DNA of 64,000 nt from Cenococcum geophilum 1.58. Lineage: Eukaryota; Ascomycota; Dothideomycetes; Gloniales; Gloniaceae. This document shows, piece after piece, positions 24,794 to 35,887 of the stretch (positions are counted from its first letter, which is position 1; each line of letters begins with the position of its first letter). Position numbers and translations under genes: made by a program. Location: positions 2,652,095-2,716,094 of the forward strand of contig KV748179.1 of the NCBI GenBank assembly GCA_001692895.1. The letters run 5' to 3'. The notes beneath the pieces are model-generated. The model ran no database searches. It worked only from the letters and a program-made list of their open reading frames with translations, and was not told the origin of the DNA.

Positions 24794-25068
24794 GTAGAGT
24801 AATAGTTTATAATACTAGCGCGTCCGTAGGCTTATTACGGCAGCAGTGGTTCCCAAGGAGGTCAAACAGTAAGGTAGTAGAGCACCATAGGCGACTCGCA
24901 GGCGCTAAGTAGGCGAGTCCCAAAAGGCGGGGAGATGGATTACGGGGTTTTCTCATTTTTCTTAAATAGAGTTTTCTCCCTACATGTAAATAAGGAGTAG
25001 TCCGCGTGGGCCCAATAGGGATCCGAATCGGACGTTAAGCAATGAATTATTATTATAACCCTTAAAAG

Positions 25069-25215
25069 GTAAACCTATAACTTATAAAGTGCTACTACTA
25101 CCTTCTATAATTATTAATAACGGTTTTAGTTCTTACTTTATTAACTTAATTAATAATATATAATAGAAAACACGATCTAAATAATTTAAACTACTTATTA
25201 AGTGGGAAGGATATA
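25069..25215 (+). pseudogene. Gypsy B1 chromodomain start
   Basis: B1 resumes after LINE-4 and runs to the LINE-5 insertion. It ends in a reading of LLIKWEGY (about 25190-25214), the first half of a chromodomain core. In B1 the Trp codon TGG is intact here, whereas B2 has TAG at the same place (39316-39318). The second half follows at 57756 after LINE-5. Confidence 0.75.
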
Positions 25216-25484
25216 TTATTATTTATTGCTTAACGTCTAATTCGGATCCCTATTGGGCCTACGCGGACTACTCCTTATATATATATAGGGAGAAAACTCT
25301 ATTTAAGAAAACCCCGTAATCCATCTCCCTGTCTTTTAGGACTCGCCTATAAAGCGCTTATAAGGCGCCTATAAGTCGCCTATAGTGCTTTACTACCTTA
25401 CTTTTTGACCTTTTTAGGAACTACTGCTGCCGTAACAAGCTTACAAACGCGTTAGTATCGTAAACTTTACTTTACTACTGTAGA

Positions 25485-26184
25485 GTTATTAGGGGGCGCC
25501 CGTTACTCGCCCCCCCGCCCTTTATTACTATTTCCTTTACAACCTAGAACTAGTTTAGTATATTTTAGCTAATAAGCTACTAGGTAACCGCCTTAAGGCC
25601 TTTTTATATTAAGAGTAGTGTATTATAGTTCTCTGTGCTAGCTACTAAGAGTATTACTTCTTAGTTGGTGCGTAAGGGGCATAATAGTATTACGTATTTT
25701 AGTGTCTATCTTAGCCAGCTACATTCGTATCTTAGACTACCTACTAGAATACCCACCTAGTAGAGCCAGTCTTTTAGTCTTATTATTCCTGTTCTTAAGA
25801 GTGTTACTATTATATTTTCTACCTTCGTTAGGCCTTCTTAAAGCCCTAGAGTATTTACCCCCTATAGCGTTAACCATACTATAGCTTAGGTTCCTCTTAC
25901 CTTAGTTAGCCTCTATACCTTTAACTCCTATATACCTCTCTAGCGTTAGTCTAGCTAGTATTATATTGCGGTAGATAGTTTCCCGGCGTTCTTTTATGCT
26001 CTACTTTAGCTCCTTTCTTTCTCTTACTGTTATTTTTACTAGCCTCTTATACGTCTCCTTTTCTCCTCTATATAGGCCTAGGCCCTAAAGTAGCACTATT
26101 CTTCTTCTGCTTTCTTTACCTATTTCTCTAATATATCTTCTCTACTTTAGGGTTATTAGTTTATTCTCTTATAGGGCGCCCTAG
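25485..26184 (-). pseudogene. LINE-5 ORF2, 3' part
   Basis: C-terminal third of ORF2, collinear with LINE-2 12705-13410, ending where B2 is inserted at a CCTAG target. It includes the Cys/His-tail region near 25700-25740. The 60-residue plus-strand frame 25702-25884 is a shadow. Stops occur throughout the minus-strand frame. Confidence 0.7.
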
Positions 26185-26486
26185 TATAACGGGACTAGCC
26201 TAGTTATAGTAGGAATGTCTCGGTGAAACACTCAATAGATAAATTCCGACGCTTTAACCAAAATCTGCTAGATTAATTAAATTACTAAAGTCCGTCAAAG
26301 ACCGCGTGCGTACGTGCGCACGCATCGACCACCAAGCCCCTAACTATTTAATTATATAATTCTCTTGTTATTCCTTTCTCTTCTTTGTATAACGTCTTGT
26401 TCTTAGCGAGAGCTATATACCCTTAGATTTAGATAGAATTTATATCGTTCCTTTAAATCTTCCCGAAGTCTCTCCGCGCCCTTATA
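26185..26486 (+). repeat. B2 5' LTR (302 bp)
   Basis: Same length as the 3' LTR at 39832-40133. Differences are mostly C/T and G/A, for example the terminal CTTATA here against CTTACA there. A run of alternating GCGTGCGTACGTGCGCACGC near 26304 is a strong inverted repeat. I could not assign the primer binding site that should start at 26487. Confidence 0.92.
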
Positions 26487-26517
26487 TTACGTTGCGTTAT
26501 ACTAATACCCTCAAAAT

Positions 26518-27740
26518 GGTAAACGAACTTAAATCCGCCACGTTAACTATTATGGCCCTAGTTAGGGAACAAATAACTATAATATAATAGTCCTTTATAG
26601 ATGCCTTAGCCTAGTAACGAACTATACTAGAAGCTTAGTATTAGTAATTAATTAAAGTAATACGCAAAGAACTCCATAACGCTAAAGTACTTACGTTAGA
26701 GACCCTAATAGTAACACCTATAAACGAAATTGAAATAACTATATATAAACCCAACCTATTAAATACAAACCCTAAATTAGTAACGGTAGCTTAACCTATA
26801 TCTATAATAAACCTAGTACCTACTATAAAATCTAAAAAGCTCCCTACCCCTTTAATGTTTAATAGAAATTAAAATAATCTATATCCCTTTATAACTAAGC
26901 TCCGTCTTAAACTTTTAATAAACTATAACCGATACCCTACTAAAGCTAGTAAGATTAGCTATGGAATGTCCTATTTAAATAAAGACGCTGTATAAACTAT
27001 AGACCCATTCTTCTATAACGGCACCTTCGTTAATTTTAAAATCTTTATCTCTCTACTAGAACGAACGTATAATAACGCCAGCCGCGAATACACAGCTGTT
27101 ACTAAACTTAAAAACCTATAATAACGGAACCGAGACTTCACCAGCTTCTTTTCGGAATTTTTAGGCCTTATTAGTAAACTGGATTAGAATAAAGCCGCTA
27201 GAGTTACTGCTCTCCGCTGAGCTATTTCGGATAAAATTAGAGCATAGTTAGTGGGTAGAGAACTGCTAAAGGACTTACCTAAATTTGCTATAATATATTA
27301 ACGAATTAATAAGGACCTTTAATATAATAAATAGACTCGTTCCCTAAAGCTAACTACACCTTATGCTTAAAACTCTATAAAACTGGCATATACCCTAAAG
27401 CGCGATCCGTCTCTAAGACCTAAAAGCCCTATGTATAACCCTATGGACCTTAATGCCACCCAATTCTATACACTTTTGGGAACCAACGAATAAAGAATAC
27501 AAGCCGCAAATGGAGAATATTTTGGATGTGGGAAAAAGGGACACATTTAAAGGGATTGCCGAACTTACCCTTTTAAAAAGGTCCGCCGTAGCTCCTCTTA
27601 ATCCTTAAGTCGTACTCGTTCCATAAATCATACTTAGTCGCTATAAAGCATCTCGCCTTTAGTTAACTCGGAAAATGAATTATTCTAGGGCCAAGTTACG
27701 CCTTAGGATAAGAAGTGGAAGAGTATAAGTGTTTAGGCTT
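26518..27740 (+). pseudogene. B2 Gag pseudogene
   Basis: A start codon at 26518 opens MVNELKSATLTIMALVREQ, and a Gag-like region follows (FNGTFVNFKIFISLLERTYNNA around 27015-27080 read through stops). A zinc knuckle with CX2CX4HX4C spacing lies at 27518-27559: the first Cys is now Tyr (TAT, 27518), and the second Cys (27527), His (27542) and last Cys (27557) are kept. Within the knuckle a TAA replaces a Gln codon (27548). Inactivated by RIP. Confidence 0.82.
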
Positions 27741-27789
27741 TTCTAGCGCTAATACACAACACAACTCCCTTAATGTACTCGGCGAAATT

Positions 27790-30087
27790 TAAATACTTAA
27801 AAAATAGAAGGAAGTATGAATCCTTATAGACAGCGGAGCTACTAGTATAGGCTTTATTAATATAAACTACGCAAAAACTTAACACTTAAATTTAAAGAAA
27901 CTTAATAAGCCCTAAGGCCTATAAGGCTTTAATGGCAAGCCTTTAATATACGGCGAACTAACGCACTATACTCTTATAAAGATGCGGATAGGCGAATACC
28001 TTAAATATATTTCCCTATTTATAATACCCTTAAAGCATTATAAGGTAATACTTGGATATAAATAGCTGAAATAATATAACCCTTTAATTAGCTAGGTTAA
28101 AGAAATACTAAAATTCCGTATAACCTACTGCCGAAGTTATTACTTAAAATACTACTTGCCCTACAAATATATATGTAACTATTTAAATTTAATATAATAC
28201 GAATTGCCCTTACCACGAACCTTAAACTAATATAATAAAGTTATAACTGCCGATCGCGGTAAAGAATGTAAAGATGATATATTAAAACCTCTTAAAATTC
28301 GTATAATACAAGCCGCACCCTTTTATTTGTTAGTAAGAAAACGAGACTATAAGATCTTTGCTATAATACTAGAAGATATTAAGAAGGCGTTAGAACCAAA
28401 GTAATATATTAACCCCTAACCTCTTATACCTAAAAAACATCACGATCTAATTAATACGTTTAAGAGACAATTTGCAGACCAACTACCCCCATATTAAGAC
28501 GAGCACGATTTTAAGATAGAACTTAAACCTAGTATAACGCTAAAGTTCGGCCCGTTATACGGTATGTCGTGAGAAGAGCTACTTATAATATAATAATACC
28601 TTAAAGAGCACCTAAAGAAAGGATTTATTCGCCCTAGTTAATTACTATTCGCCTTACCTATACTATTTATTAAGAAACCTAGAGGAGGCTAGAGATTCTA
28701 TATTAATTATTAAGCCCTAAATGCGATCACGATTTAAAACTAATATCCGATTCCTCTGCTTTAAGAAACGCTTAACTACTTAGCGAAAGCATAATACTTT
28801 ATAAAGCTCGATGTAGTTACTGCCTTTAATTAAATCCGTGTTTATGAAGGAGATAAGAAGTATACGGCTTTCCGTATATAATAGGGACTTTTTAAATACC
28901 TAGTAATGCCGTTTAGCGTAAAGAACGGTCCTAGTATATTTTAGCAATACGTTAATAATATACTTCGCGAATTCCTTAATATATTTATTACCGCGTATAT
29001 TAATAATATCTTAATCTATTCGTCTTCGCTTTTTAAATATTAGAAGTACATCTAAATGGTCCTTAAACGCCTACGAGACGCGGGCTTATAATGTAATATT
29101 AAGAAATGCAAGTTCCACACGTCCGAAGTTACGTACTTAGGCCTAATTATATCCCGTAACGGAATCAAAATGGACCCTAAGAAAATCGCTGTAATTGTAA
29201 ACTAGGAAAGTCCTAGTAGTGTATAGGATATCCGAGGATTTCTAGGATTCGCAAATTTCTACTATTAATTTATTAATTACTTCTTAAAAATCGTTTAGCC
29301 ATTAGTAAACTTAATAAGGAAGAACATAAGATTTAAATAGACTACTAAATGCGAATAAGCTTTTAACGACCTAAAATATCGTTTTACGACTGCTCTAATT
29401 CTTGCCCACTTTAATCCGGACCTTAAATGTATTGTTAAAACAAACTCATCTGATTATGCACTAGGAGGGGTGTTATCGCAGTATAACAAGAACGGCGAGC
29501 TGCGCCTAGTAGCCTTTCTCTTCTGGAAACTTACCCCTGCTAAATTAAACTATGAGATATATAATAAGGAACTGCTTAGAATTATTAGATGCTTTAAATA
29601 ATGGCGCCTAGAACTTAAAGGATTATTATTCCTAATACGCGTATTAACGGACCATAAAAACCTACAGTACTTTATAACTACGAAGCAATTAACGTAGCGC
29701 CAAATTCGTTAGGCCGAATACCTTTTATAATTCAACTTTAAGATTACGTATTAACCTAGTAAACTTAACCAGAAGCCTAACTTATTAATATAACAATTAT
29801 AGGACTTACCTACGAACGCCTCTAATAAACGGATTACAAATTGATTACAAATTCTACTGCCCCCTAAACGCTTTAAGAAACTACGCCCTATATTCCTAAA
29901 CGCGGAGCTTAACAGGAATAAATCGGAAATCGATAAGTGGGATATGGAAATCGATAAATTGATAGAACATAAATATAAGAACGACCCCTAGATAATAGAT
30001 ATAATAAAAGCAATTTAAACAGGGAAACGGCAACATAAGGATATTACACTCGCTGAATGCGAAATCTATAATAATTAGTTATACTAT
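27790..30087 (+). pseudogene. B2 Pol: protease, reverse transcriptase, RNase H, integrase N-terminus
   Basis: The protease motif ILIDSGATS is intact at about 27820-27845 (Asp 27829-27831). RT runs from about 28560 (GPLYGMS, then KEHLKKGFIRPS) and includes KKPRGG near 28675. YINNI at 28996-29010 replaces YIDDI, and GFLGFANFY lies near 29235. RNase H spans about 29430-29800 (YALGGVLSQYNKNGELR; TDHKNLQYF). The integrase zinc-binding end is reached near 30055 (ECEIY, second Cys changed to Tyr), where the Fot1-like element begins. Many TAA/TAG codons. It continues at 38084. Confidence 0.9.
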
Positions 30088-30089
30088 TA

Positions 30090-30183
30090 GTCGCAGGGTA
30101 AGCCTACCCCCCTGCCTACGTAAGCATTCGCTTAGTAGGCAGGGGAGTGCAATACACAAAAACCAGCAATACGCAAATATTTG
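30090..30183 (+). repeat. Left 94-bp terminal inverted repeat with internal hairpin
   Basis: It starts GTCGCAGGGTAAGCC and ends CAAATATTTG, with an exact reverse complement at 37988-38081. Inside, CCCCTGCCTACGTAAGC (from about 30110) pairs with GCTTAGTAGGCAGGGG across ATTC, a 15-16-bp stem missing a single base. The subterminal palindrome may be a transposase binding site (inference). Confidence 0.95.
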
Positions 30184-30201
30184 CCTATTTTCAGGACAAA
30201 T

Positions 30202-30667
30202 ATGCCACCCAAGATCGATTATGCAGAGGCCGCAGTGCAAAAAGCGATGGCCGCTATGGACGCAAACCCCCGATTAAAAGGAACAACAGCTGCACAGCAA
30301 TTTGGAGCTCCTTATGATCGACTTATGGCTCGTCGGCGGGGTCGTCCTGCAAGCAATACGCGCGGGGGACATAATAAGAAGCTCGATGTGCCGCAAGATC
30401 AAGCTCTAAGAGATTATCTTATGATGCTTGCAGGAGCTGGTACAGAAGCTAACTTAGCTGAGGTAAAAAATGCAGCTTCTAGATTATTGTATTACGAATC
30501 AGGCGATCCTACAAAGACAGTCTCTCGGCGCTGGACAAAGGCATAGATGGTACGCAATAACGAACACCTTAAAATGCTTAAGCAAAAGCCTCTCTCTGCA
30601 AAACGAATCGCGGCGACTATTGTAGAAGAGGTAGAGCTCCATTTTCAAGAGTATAGAAGGTGCAAGC
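30202..30667 (+). pseudogene. Fot1-like transposase, N-terminal part (DNA-binding)
   Basis: Start codon at 30202 (MPPKIDYAEAAVQKA), 19 bp inside the left TIR edge. Residues 1-114 are open and look like the helix-turn-helix pair of pogo/Fot1 transposases (GTTAAQQFGAPYDRLMARRRGR). A TAG at 30544-30546 (likely from Trp or Gln) interrupts it, after which the same frame runs on (VRNNEHLKMLKQKPLSAKRI) to the Copia TSD CAAGC at 30663-30667. It rejoins in frame at 36664. Not functional as it stands. Confidence 0.85.
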
Positions 30668-31107
30668 TGTCAATGATGATCTCTGATGTTGCTTATGTAA
30701 GCGTTATATAAGAACACCCTGGAAGAACCCTACGGCTTTACGCGGTGTATTAGATGGTATCAGCTAGTGTATCAACTAGTGTATCAGCTAGTGTATCAAC
30801 TAGTGTATTAGATGGTATCAGCCAGTGTATTAGGTAACGTATCACCTNGTNTATTAGGTAACGTATCACCTAGTGTATCAGGTAATGTATCACCTAGTGT
30901 ATTAGGTAACGTATCACCTAATATATCAGGTAACGTATCAGAATACGAGACGGAACGTAGACGTTCCGGAACTAGGGTCTTCCAGGTATATAGAGACTCG
31001 ATCCCCCGTAGATAGACATCATTAATTGCATTAAGTTTATCTACTTCACTTACTTCACTACATCGTTCACCCTGTTATCCTCCGACCTCCGCTTACGCAA
31101 ATTAACA
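30668..31107 (+). repeat. Copia LTR-a (440 bp) with internal tandem repeats
   Basis: Begins TGTCAATGATGATCTC and ends CGCAAATTAACA. The middle (about 30750-30945) is an array of GTATCA-type 12- and 24-bp units (GTATCACCTAGTGTATTAGG), and an inverted repeat GGAACGT-AG-ACGTTCC lies at 30952-30967. The small frame 30812-31015 is repeat-driven. Two N at 30848 and 30851. Confidence 0.92.
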
Positions 31108-31127
31108 GGTTATGAGCCCGGCTGCTC
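31108..31127 (+). promoter_or_regulatory. Copia primer binding site (half initiator tRNA-Met type)
   Basis: GGTTATGAGCCCGGCTGCTC follows the LTR end directly. Its complement contains GGGCTCATAACC, the anticodon stem-loop of eukaryotic initiator tRNA-Met (anticodon CAU), not a tRNA 3' end. Copia of Drosophila and Ty5 prime on such a half tRNA. The same site, with one G to A change, follows the LTRs at 33134 and 58593. Confidence 0.8.
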
Positions 31128-31483
31128 TAACCTTAACTAAATCTCAATTAATTTTCGACTAAAACAACAAAATCTGACCTCGATCAAATATCAATCAATT
31201 ATTGACCAATTTTTTGATTAAATCTGAACTAGATCTTAAGTCAATTTCATCTCTATTTCACTTTCACTTGAATTTCACTTTAAGTTAAATCTTGTTTGAA
31301 TCCTATTTGAATTTTAATCGAATCTTGATCGAATCTGAAGTATATATCATTTGATCTATCTGTTTATTTAATTTTATTTACTTGTCCAAATCCTATTATT
31401 CGATTCTACTTGTCCAAATCCAATTATTCAATTTTATCTGTTTAATCCTATCGTTCAAATTCTATTTATCTATTCGCAGATAA
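31128..31483 (+). other. Copia untranslated leader, AT-rich
   Basis: No ORF. Many AATC-rich motifs (AATCTTGATCGAATC) and imperfect copies of a 28-bp unit ending in TACTTGTCCAAATCC near 31380-31440. The same leader follows LTR-b (33154-33475) and C3 (58613-58860 and 63454-63670). Confidence 0.7.
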
Positions 31484-32745
31484 AATGTCAGACAAAATCT
31501 TAATTGAGAAGCTTATTGGCCAATCCAACTACGAAGTCTGGAGCCTTCGGGTCCAATCACTTCTTATAAAAGGATCGCTTAGTAATGCTATAGAAGAAGG
31601 AGTTACCCTAAAAGGGGAAAACAACTAAAAAGCCTTAGCCAATATAAGGCTGACAATTAAGGATGGACCTCTCTTGCAAATATGGTATTCCAAAACAGCT
31701 CTGGAAGCATAGAAACTATTAAAAAATCTCTACAGCCTAAAAGGGTTTAGCTCGGAATTCTTAATCTGTAAAGAGCTTTTTAAGACTACCTTATCTAAAT
31801 ACTCTTCTATGGAGGAGTATTTAAATAAAGTAAAGCAACTTACCGACCAATTAAAAGCCAAAGGCATAGAATTGCCAAATTAGGTAATTATTGCTTGGGT
31901 TTTGAATAACCTAACCAGTCCTTATGAGGGATTTGTTATAATAGTTACCCAATCTTACAGAACCAATTTTAGTACCATTAACTTAGAAAACCTGTTTTCT
32001 AACTTACTAGATGAATCTAGAAGACAGGTATCTAAAAATTAGGAAATAGCCTTAGTTATAGGGTCTAGACGATGACCTAGGACTAATTAGACAAATCGAA
32101 TACATAAAAATAAGTACTGTAAGAAGTGTAGAACAACTACGCATTCTACAAAGGACTGTTTCTATCTATTTCCTAAAAAGGCCCCAAAAGGCTTTAAAAC
32201 TAAGCACTAATATAAGCCAAAACCTTAAGAAGCTCTCGTGTCTATAGATACTAGTAATAACTATCCTAGTAATATAGAAGAAGATGATTTCGAAATCGAT
32301 CTTAATCTGATGGATACTGATCAGGTACTTATTACTAATAAAAACCCCTACCCAAATTAAAAAGGAGCTAATTTTGTATTAGACTTAGGAGCTACTAAGC
32401 ATCTAATGACCAAAAAGGAATACTTTACAAGCTTTAAAGATTCCTATGGGAAAATTGGTTGGGGAACCGATGCATTAATTAATTAAATTAGAATCGGAAA
32501 TATTAAATTGGTAAATAAAGGAAATAAAATTGTACTAGAAAACTGCAGATATGCACCCAATTTTCAATATAATCTTATCTCTGTTAGTAAGCTAGATTAA
32601 CTTAGCTATAAAATTATTATTAAGGGCGGTTAAGCCTATATATACAAAAATGAACAACTACTTATCTTAGCTATGGGAAGAAACTCCCTGTACTATATAG
32701 ATATTATATAAAACAATCTGCCTAGTAAAAAGACTAAAAAAGTTA
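31484..32745 (+). pseudogene. Copia-1 gag-protease (truncated)
   Basis: Start at 31484 (MSDKILIEKLIGQSNYEVW, a Copia-type Gag N-terminus). Gag runs to an intact zinc knuckle CX2CX4HX4C at 32118-32159 (Cys 32118, Cys 32127, His 32142, Cys 32157). The protease has FVLDLGATKHL (Asp 32382-32384), where DSGAT is expected; TCA to TTA explains Ser to Leu. Stops such as TAA at 31626 interrupt it. Cut off by LTR-b at 32754, before integrase. Confidence 0.85.
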
Positions 32746-32753
32746 AAAGTAAG

Positions 32754-33133
32754 TGTCAATGATGATCTCTGATGTTGCTTATGTAAGCATTACATAAGAA
32801 CACCCTGGAAGAACCCTATGGCTTTACGCGGTGTATCAGATGGTATCAGCTAGTGTATTAGCTAGTATATCAGATAGTATCAGCCAGTGTATCAGCTAGT
32901 GTATCAGGTAACGTATTACCTAGTGTATCAGGTAACGTATCACCTAGCGTATTAGGTAACGTATCAGAATATAAGGCGGAACGTAGACGTTCCGGAACTA
33001 GGGTCTTCCAGGTATATAGAGACTCGATCCTCCGCAGATAGACATCATCAATTGCATTAAGTTCATCCACTTCACTTACTTCACTACATCGTTCACCCTA
33101 TTGTCCTCCGACCTCCGCTTACGCAAATTAACA
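32754..33133 (+). repeat. Copia LTR-b (380 bp), short tandem array
   Basis: Same ends as LTR-a but with fewer repeat units (about 32835-32965). It belongs to the second, inner Copia and is followed by its primer binding site GGTTATAAGCCCGGCTG at 33134. The minus-strand frame 32870-33070 is a shadow of the array. Confidence 0.9.
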
Positions 33134-33479
33134 GGTTATAAGCCCGGCTGCTCTAACCTCAACCAAATCTCAATTAATTTTCGACTAAAACTCCAAAATC
33201 TAACCTCGACCAAATATCAATCAATTATTAACCAATTTTTTGATTAAATCTGAACTATATCTTAAGTCAATTTCATCTCTATTTTACTATCACTTAAATT
33301 TTATTCTAGTCAAATCTTAATCGAATCTTAATCGAATCTTAAGTATATTATTTAGTTTATCTATTCTTTTAATCATATCTATTTGTTCAAATCCTATTAT
33401 TCAATTTTATTTGTCCAAATCCTATCATTCGATTTTGTTCAAATCCTATTATTTAATTCTATTTATCTATTCGCAGATA

Positions 33480-34210
33480 AAATATCAGATAAAATCTCAA
33501 TTAAAAAGCTTATTGGCCAATCTAACTACAAAGTCTGGAGCCTTCGGGTCCAATCACTTCTTGTAAAAGGATCGCTTAGTAATGCTATAGAAGAAGGAGT
33601 TACCCTAAAAGGGGAAAACGACTAAAAAGCCTTAGCCAATATAAGGCTAATAATTAAGGATGGACCTCTCTTACAAATACGGTATTCCAAAACAGCTCTA
33701 AAAGCATAGAAACTGTTAAAAAATCTCTACAGCCTAAAAGGGTTTAGCTTGGAATTCTTAATCTACAAAGAGCTTTTTAAGACTACCTTATCTAAATACT
33801 CTTCTATAGAGGAGTATTTAAATAAAGTAAAGCAACTTACCGACCAATTAAAAGCTAAAGGCATAGAATTGCTAAATCAGGTAATTATTGCTTGGATTTT
33901 AAATAACCTAACTAGTCCTTACAAGGGATTTGTTATAATGGTTACCCAATCTTACAGAACCAATTCTAGTACCATTAACTTAGAAAACCTGTTTTCTAAC
34001 TTACTAGATAAATCTAGAAGACAGGTATCTAAAGATCAGGAAATAGCCTTGGTTATAGGGTCTAGACAACGACCTAGGACCAATCAGATAAATTAAATAT
34101 ATAAAAACAAGTACTGCAAGAAGTATAGAACAACTACGCATTCTACAAAGGACTGTTTCTATCTATTTCCTAAAAAGGCCCCAAAAGGCTTCAAAACNAA
34201 GCACNAATAT
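33480..34210 (+). pseudogene. Copia-2 gag pseudogene
   Basis: Collinear with Copia-1 gag: the N-terminus (KISIKKLIGQSNYKVWSLRVQ) is open from 33383 to a TAA at 33623-33625, and a second open stretch spans 33749-34096 (EYLNKVKQLTDQLKAKGIELL). The zinc knuckle at 34115-34156 has its second Cys changed to Tyr (34124-34126). The initiator is ATA where Copia-1 has ATG, a G to A change. Not translatable. Confidence 0.85.
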
Positions 34211-34339
34211 NAGCCAAAACCTCAAGAAGCTCTCGTGTCTATAAATACTAGTAATAACTATCCTAGTAATATAGAAGAAGACGATTTCGAAATTAATCTT
34301 AATTTAATAGATACTAATTAGGTACTTATTACCAATAAA

Positions 34340-35674
34340 AAACCCTAACCAAATCAAAAAGGAGCTAATTTTATATTAGACTTAGGAGCTACTAAGCATC
34401 TAATAACTAAAAAGGAATACTTTATAAGCTATAAAGATTCCTATGGGAAAATTGGTTAGGGAACCAATACATCAATTAATTATATTGGAATCGGAAATGT
34501 TAAATTAGTAAATAAAGGAAACAAAATTGTACTAGAAAATTATAGATATGCACCCAATTTTTAATACAATCTTATCTCTATTAGTAAGCTAGATTAGCTT
34601 AGCTATGAAATTATAGTTAAGGGCGGTTAAGCCCATATTTACAAAAATAAATAACTACTTATCTCAGCCATGGGAAGAAACTCCCTATACTATATAGATA
34701 TAGTACAAAACAATCTACCTAGTAAAAAGACTAAAAAAGTTAAAAGCAAGCAAATAAAATTAATTAAGCCAATAAATAAAATTAATTTGCTTAAACAAAC
34801 AAATAAAATTAATTTACTTAAATAAGCAAATTAAATTAAACTTTAGTACTAAAGAATGGGCTATATAAATCCTATTTCACTACAAAAGACTCTAGGTCTT
34901 TAGGCAAATATTCTATTTAATAAATGCGAAATTTGTATAGAATTAAAGCTGACAAGTCAGCAAAATAAAGAAATTACACCAAAAGCAAAAGTTTACCTAG
35001 AAAAGGTAGTAACTAACTTATATGGACCAATATCCCCTAAAACTATAAATGGTAAAAGATACATCATTTTCTTCCTAGATTCAGCTACTAGATATTTAGA
35101 ATTCAAATTACTAAAATCTAAATTAGAAGCCTATAAAGCTTTTATAGAATTTAAAAATCGGGCTAAAAATCTATTAAAAAGAAAAATATAATACCTGAAA
35201 TTAGATTAGGGGGGTAAATTTATAAATAAAAGGTTTAAAGGAGCCTGCTTTACATACGGTATTATTTAGCAATATTCGGCTGCTTATACCTATAAACAAA
35301 ATAGGTTAATAGAACGAATAAATAGAATAATACTAGAAAAGGTACGCTATATTTTATTTACTGTAAAACTACTAAAGAACCTTTAGGGGGAAGCAGTAAG
35401 TACAGTAGTTTACCTATATAATAGGACTCCATATAGTCAATTGCAATTTAAAACGCCTTATAAAGCACTTTATAATATAAAACCAGATATTATAAATATT
35501 AAAGTATTTAGATTAGTTGCGTATTATAAAAACAAAGCTAAAGGACTTAAAAAACTAGAGCCTAGAGCTAAAAAGGCGATATTACTTGGATTTAGAAGTA
35601 ATTTTTACAGATTATATGATATAGATTCAAAAAGGCTTACTTGGGCTAGAGATGTTAAAATACTGGAAAACTAG
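34340..35674 (+). pseudogene. Copia-2 protease-integrase, lacking reverse transcriptase
   Basis: The protease motif LDLGATKHL lies near 34377. A low-complexity AAATAAAATTAATT stretch at 34745-34840 interrupts the frame, and integrase follows from about 34900. The catalytic triad is complete: Asp 35078-35080 (FLDSATRYLEF), Asp 35204-35206 (LDxGGKF) and Glu 35312-35314 (ERINRII), with D-x35-E spacing. The C-terminal GKSP/GYSTSK-like region is the open frame 35441-35674 (ILLGFRSNFYRLYD). In Copia the RT and RNase H should follow. Here only about 230 bp remains before the polypurine tract, so they are absent. Confidence 0.85.
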
Positions 35675-35887
35675 TTTTATAATTTTAATACTAGCAAAGA
35701 AGCCGACCTAGAAGTTAACAAAGAAAGTCTGTTTAATTTTAAACGATAAATAGATAAATAAACAAAATTAAGCTATTAAATAAAATCGAGCTATTAAACA
35801 AAATCTTAATACATAAAATTAATGAACAAAATTAATGAACAAAATTAATGAACAAAATTGATAAATAAAATATTGTAATATAATATA

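Larger units (their letters stand above)
20896..25053 (+). mobile_element. LINE-4: 5'-truncated LINE (4.2 kb), relatively well preserved
   Basis: The flanking target repeat is TATAACCCTTAAAAG (20881-20895 and 25054-25068), and B2 shows the empty site near 39164. The right end carries the GTTAAGCAATGAATTATTATTA 3' tail in plus orientation. The left end begins in the 3' part of ORF1, so about 1.4 kb is missing against LINE-2. Base composition is less AT-shifted than in LINE-1, -2 or -5, so this copy gives the clearest view of ORF2. Confidence 0.92.

Noticed and set aside
26296-26330. GCGTGCGTACGTGCGCACGC palindrome as a possible terminator or origin
   Set aside because: It lies inside the B2 LTR and recurs in the other LTR (39945-39980); no independent evidence for either role.
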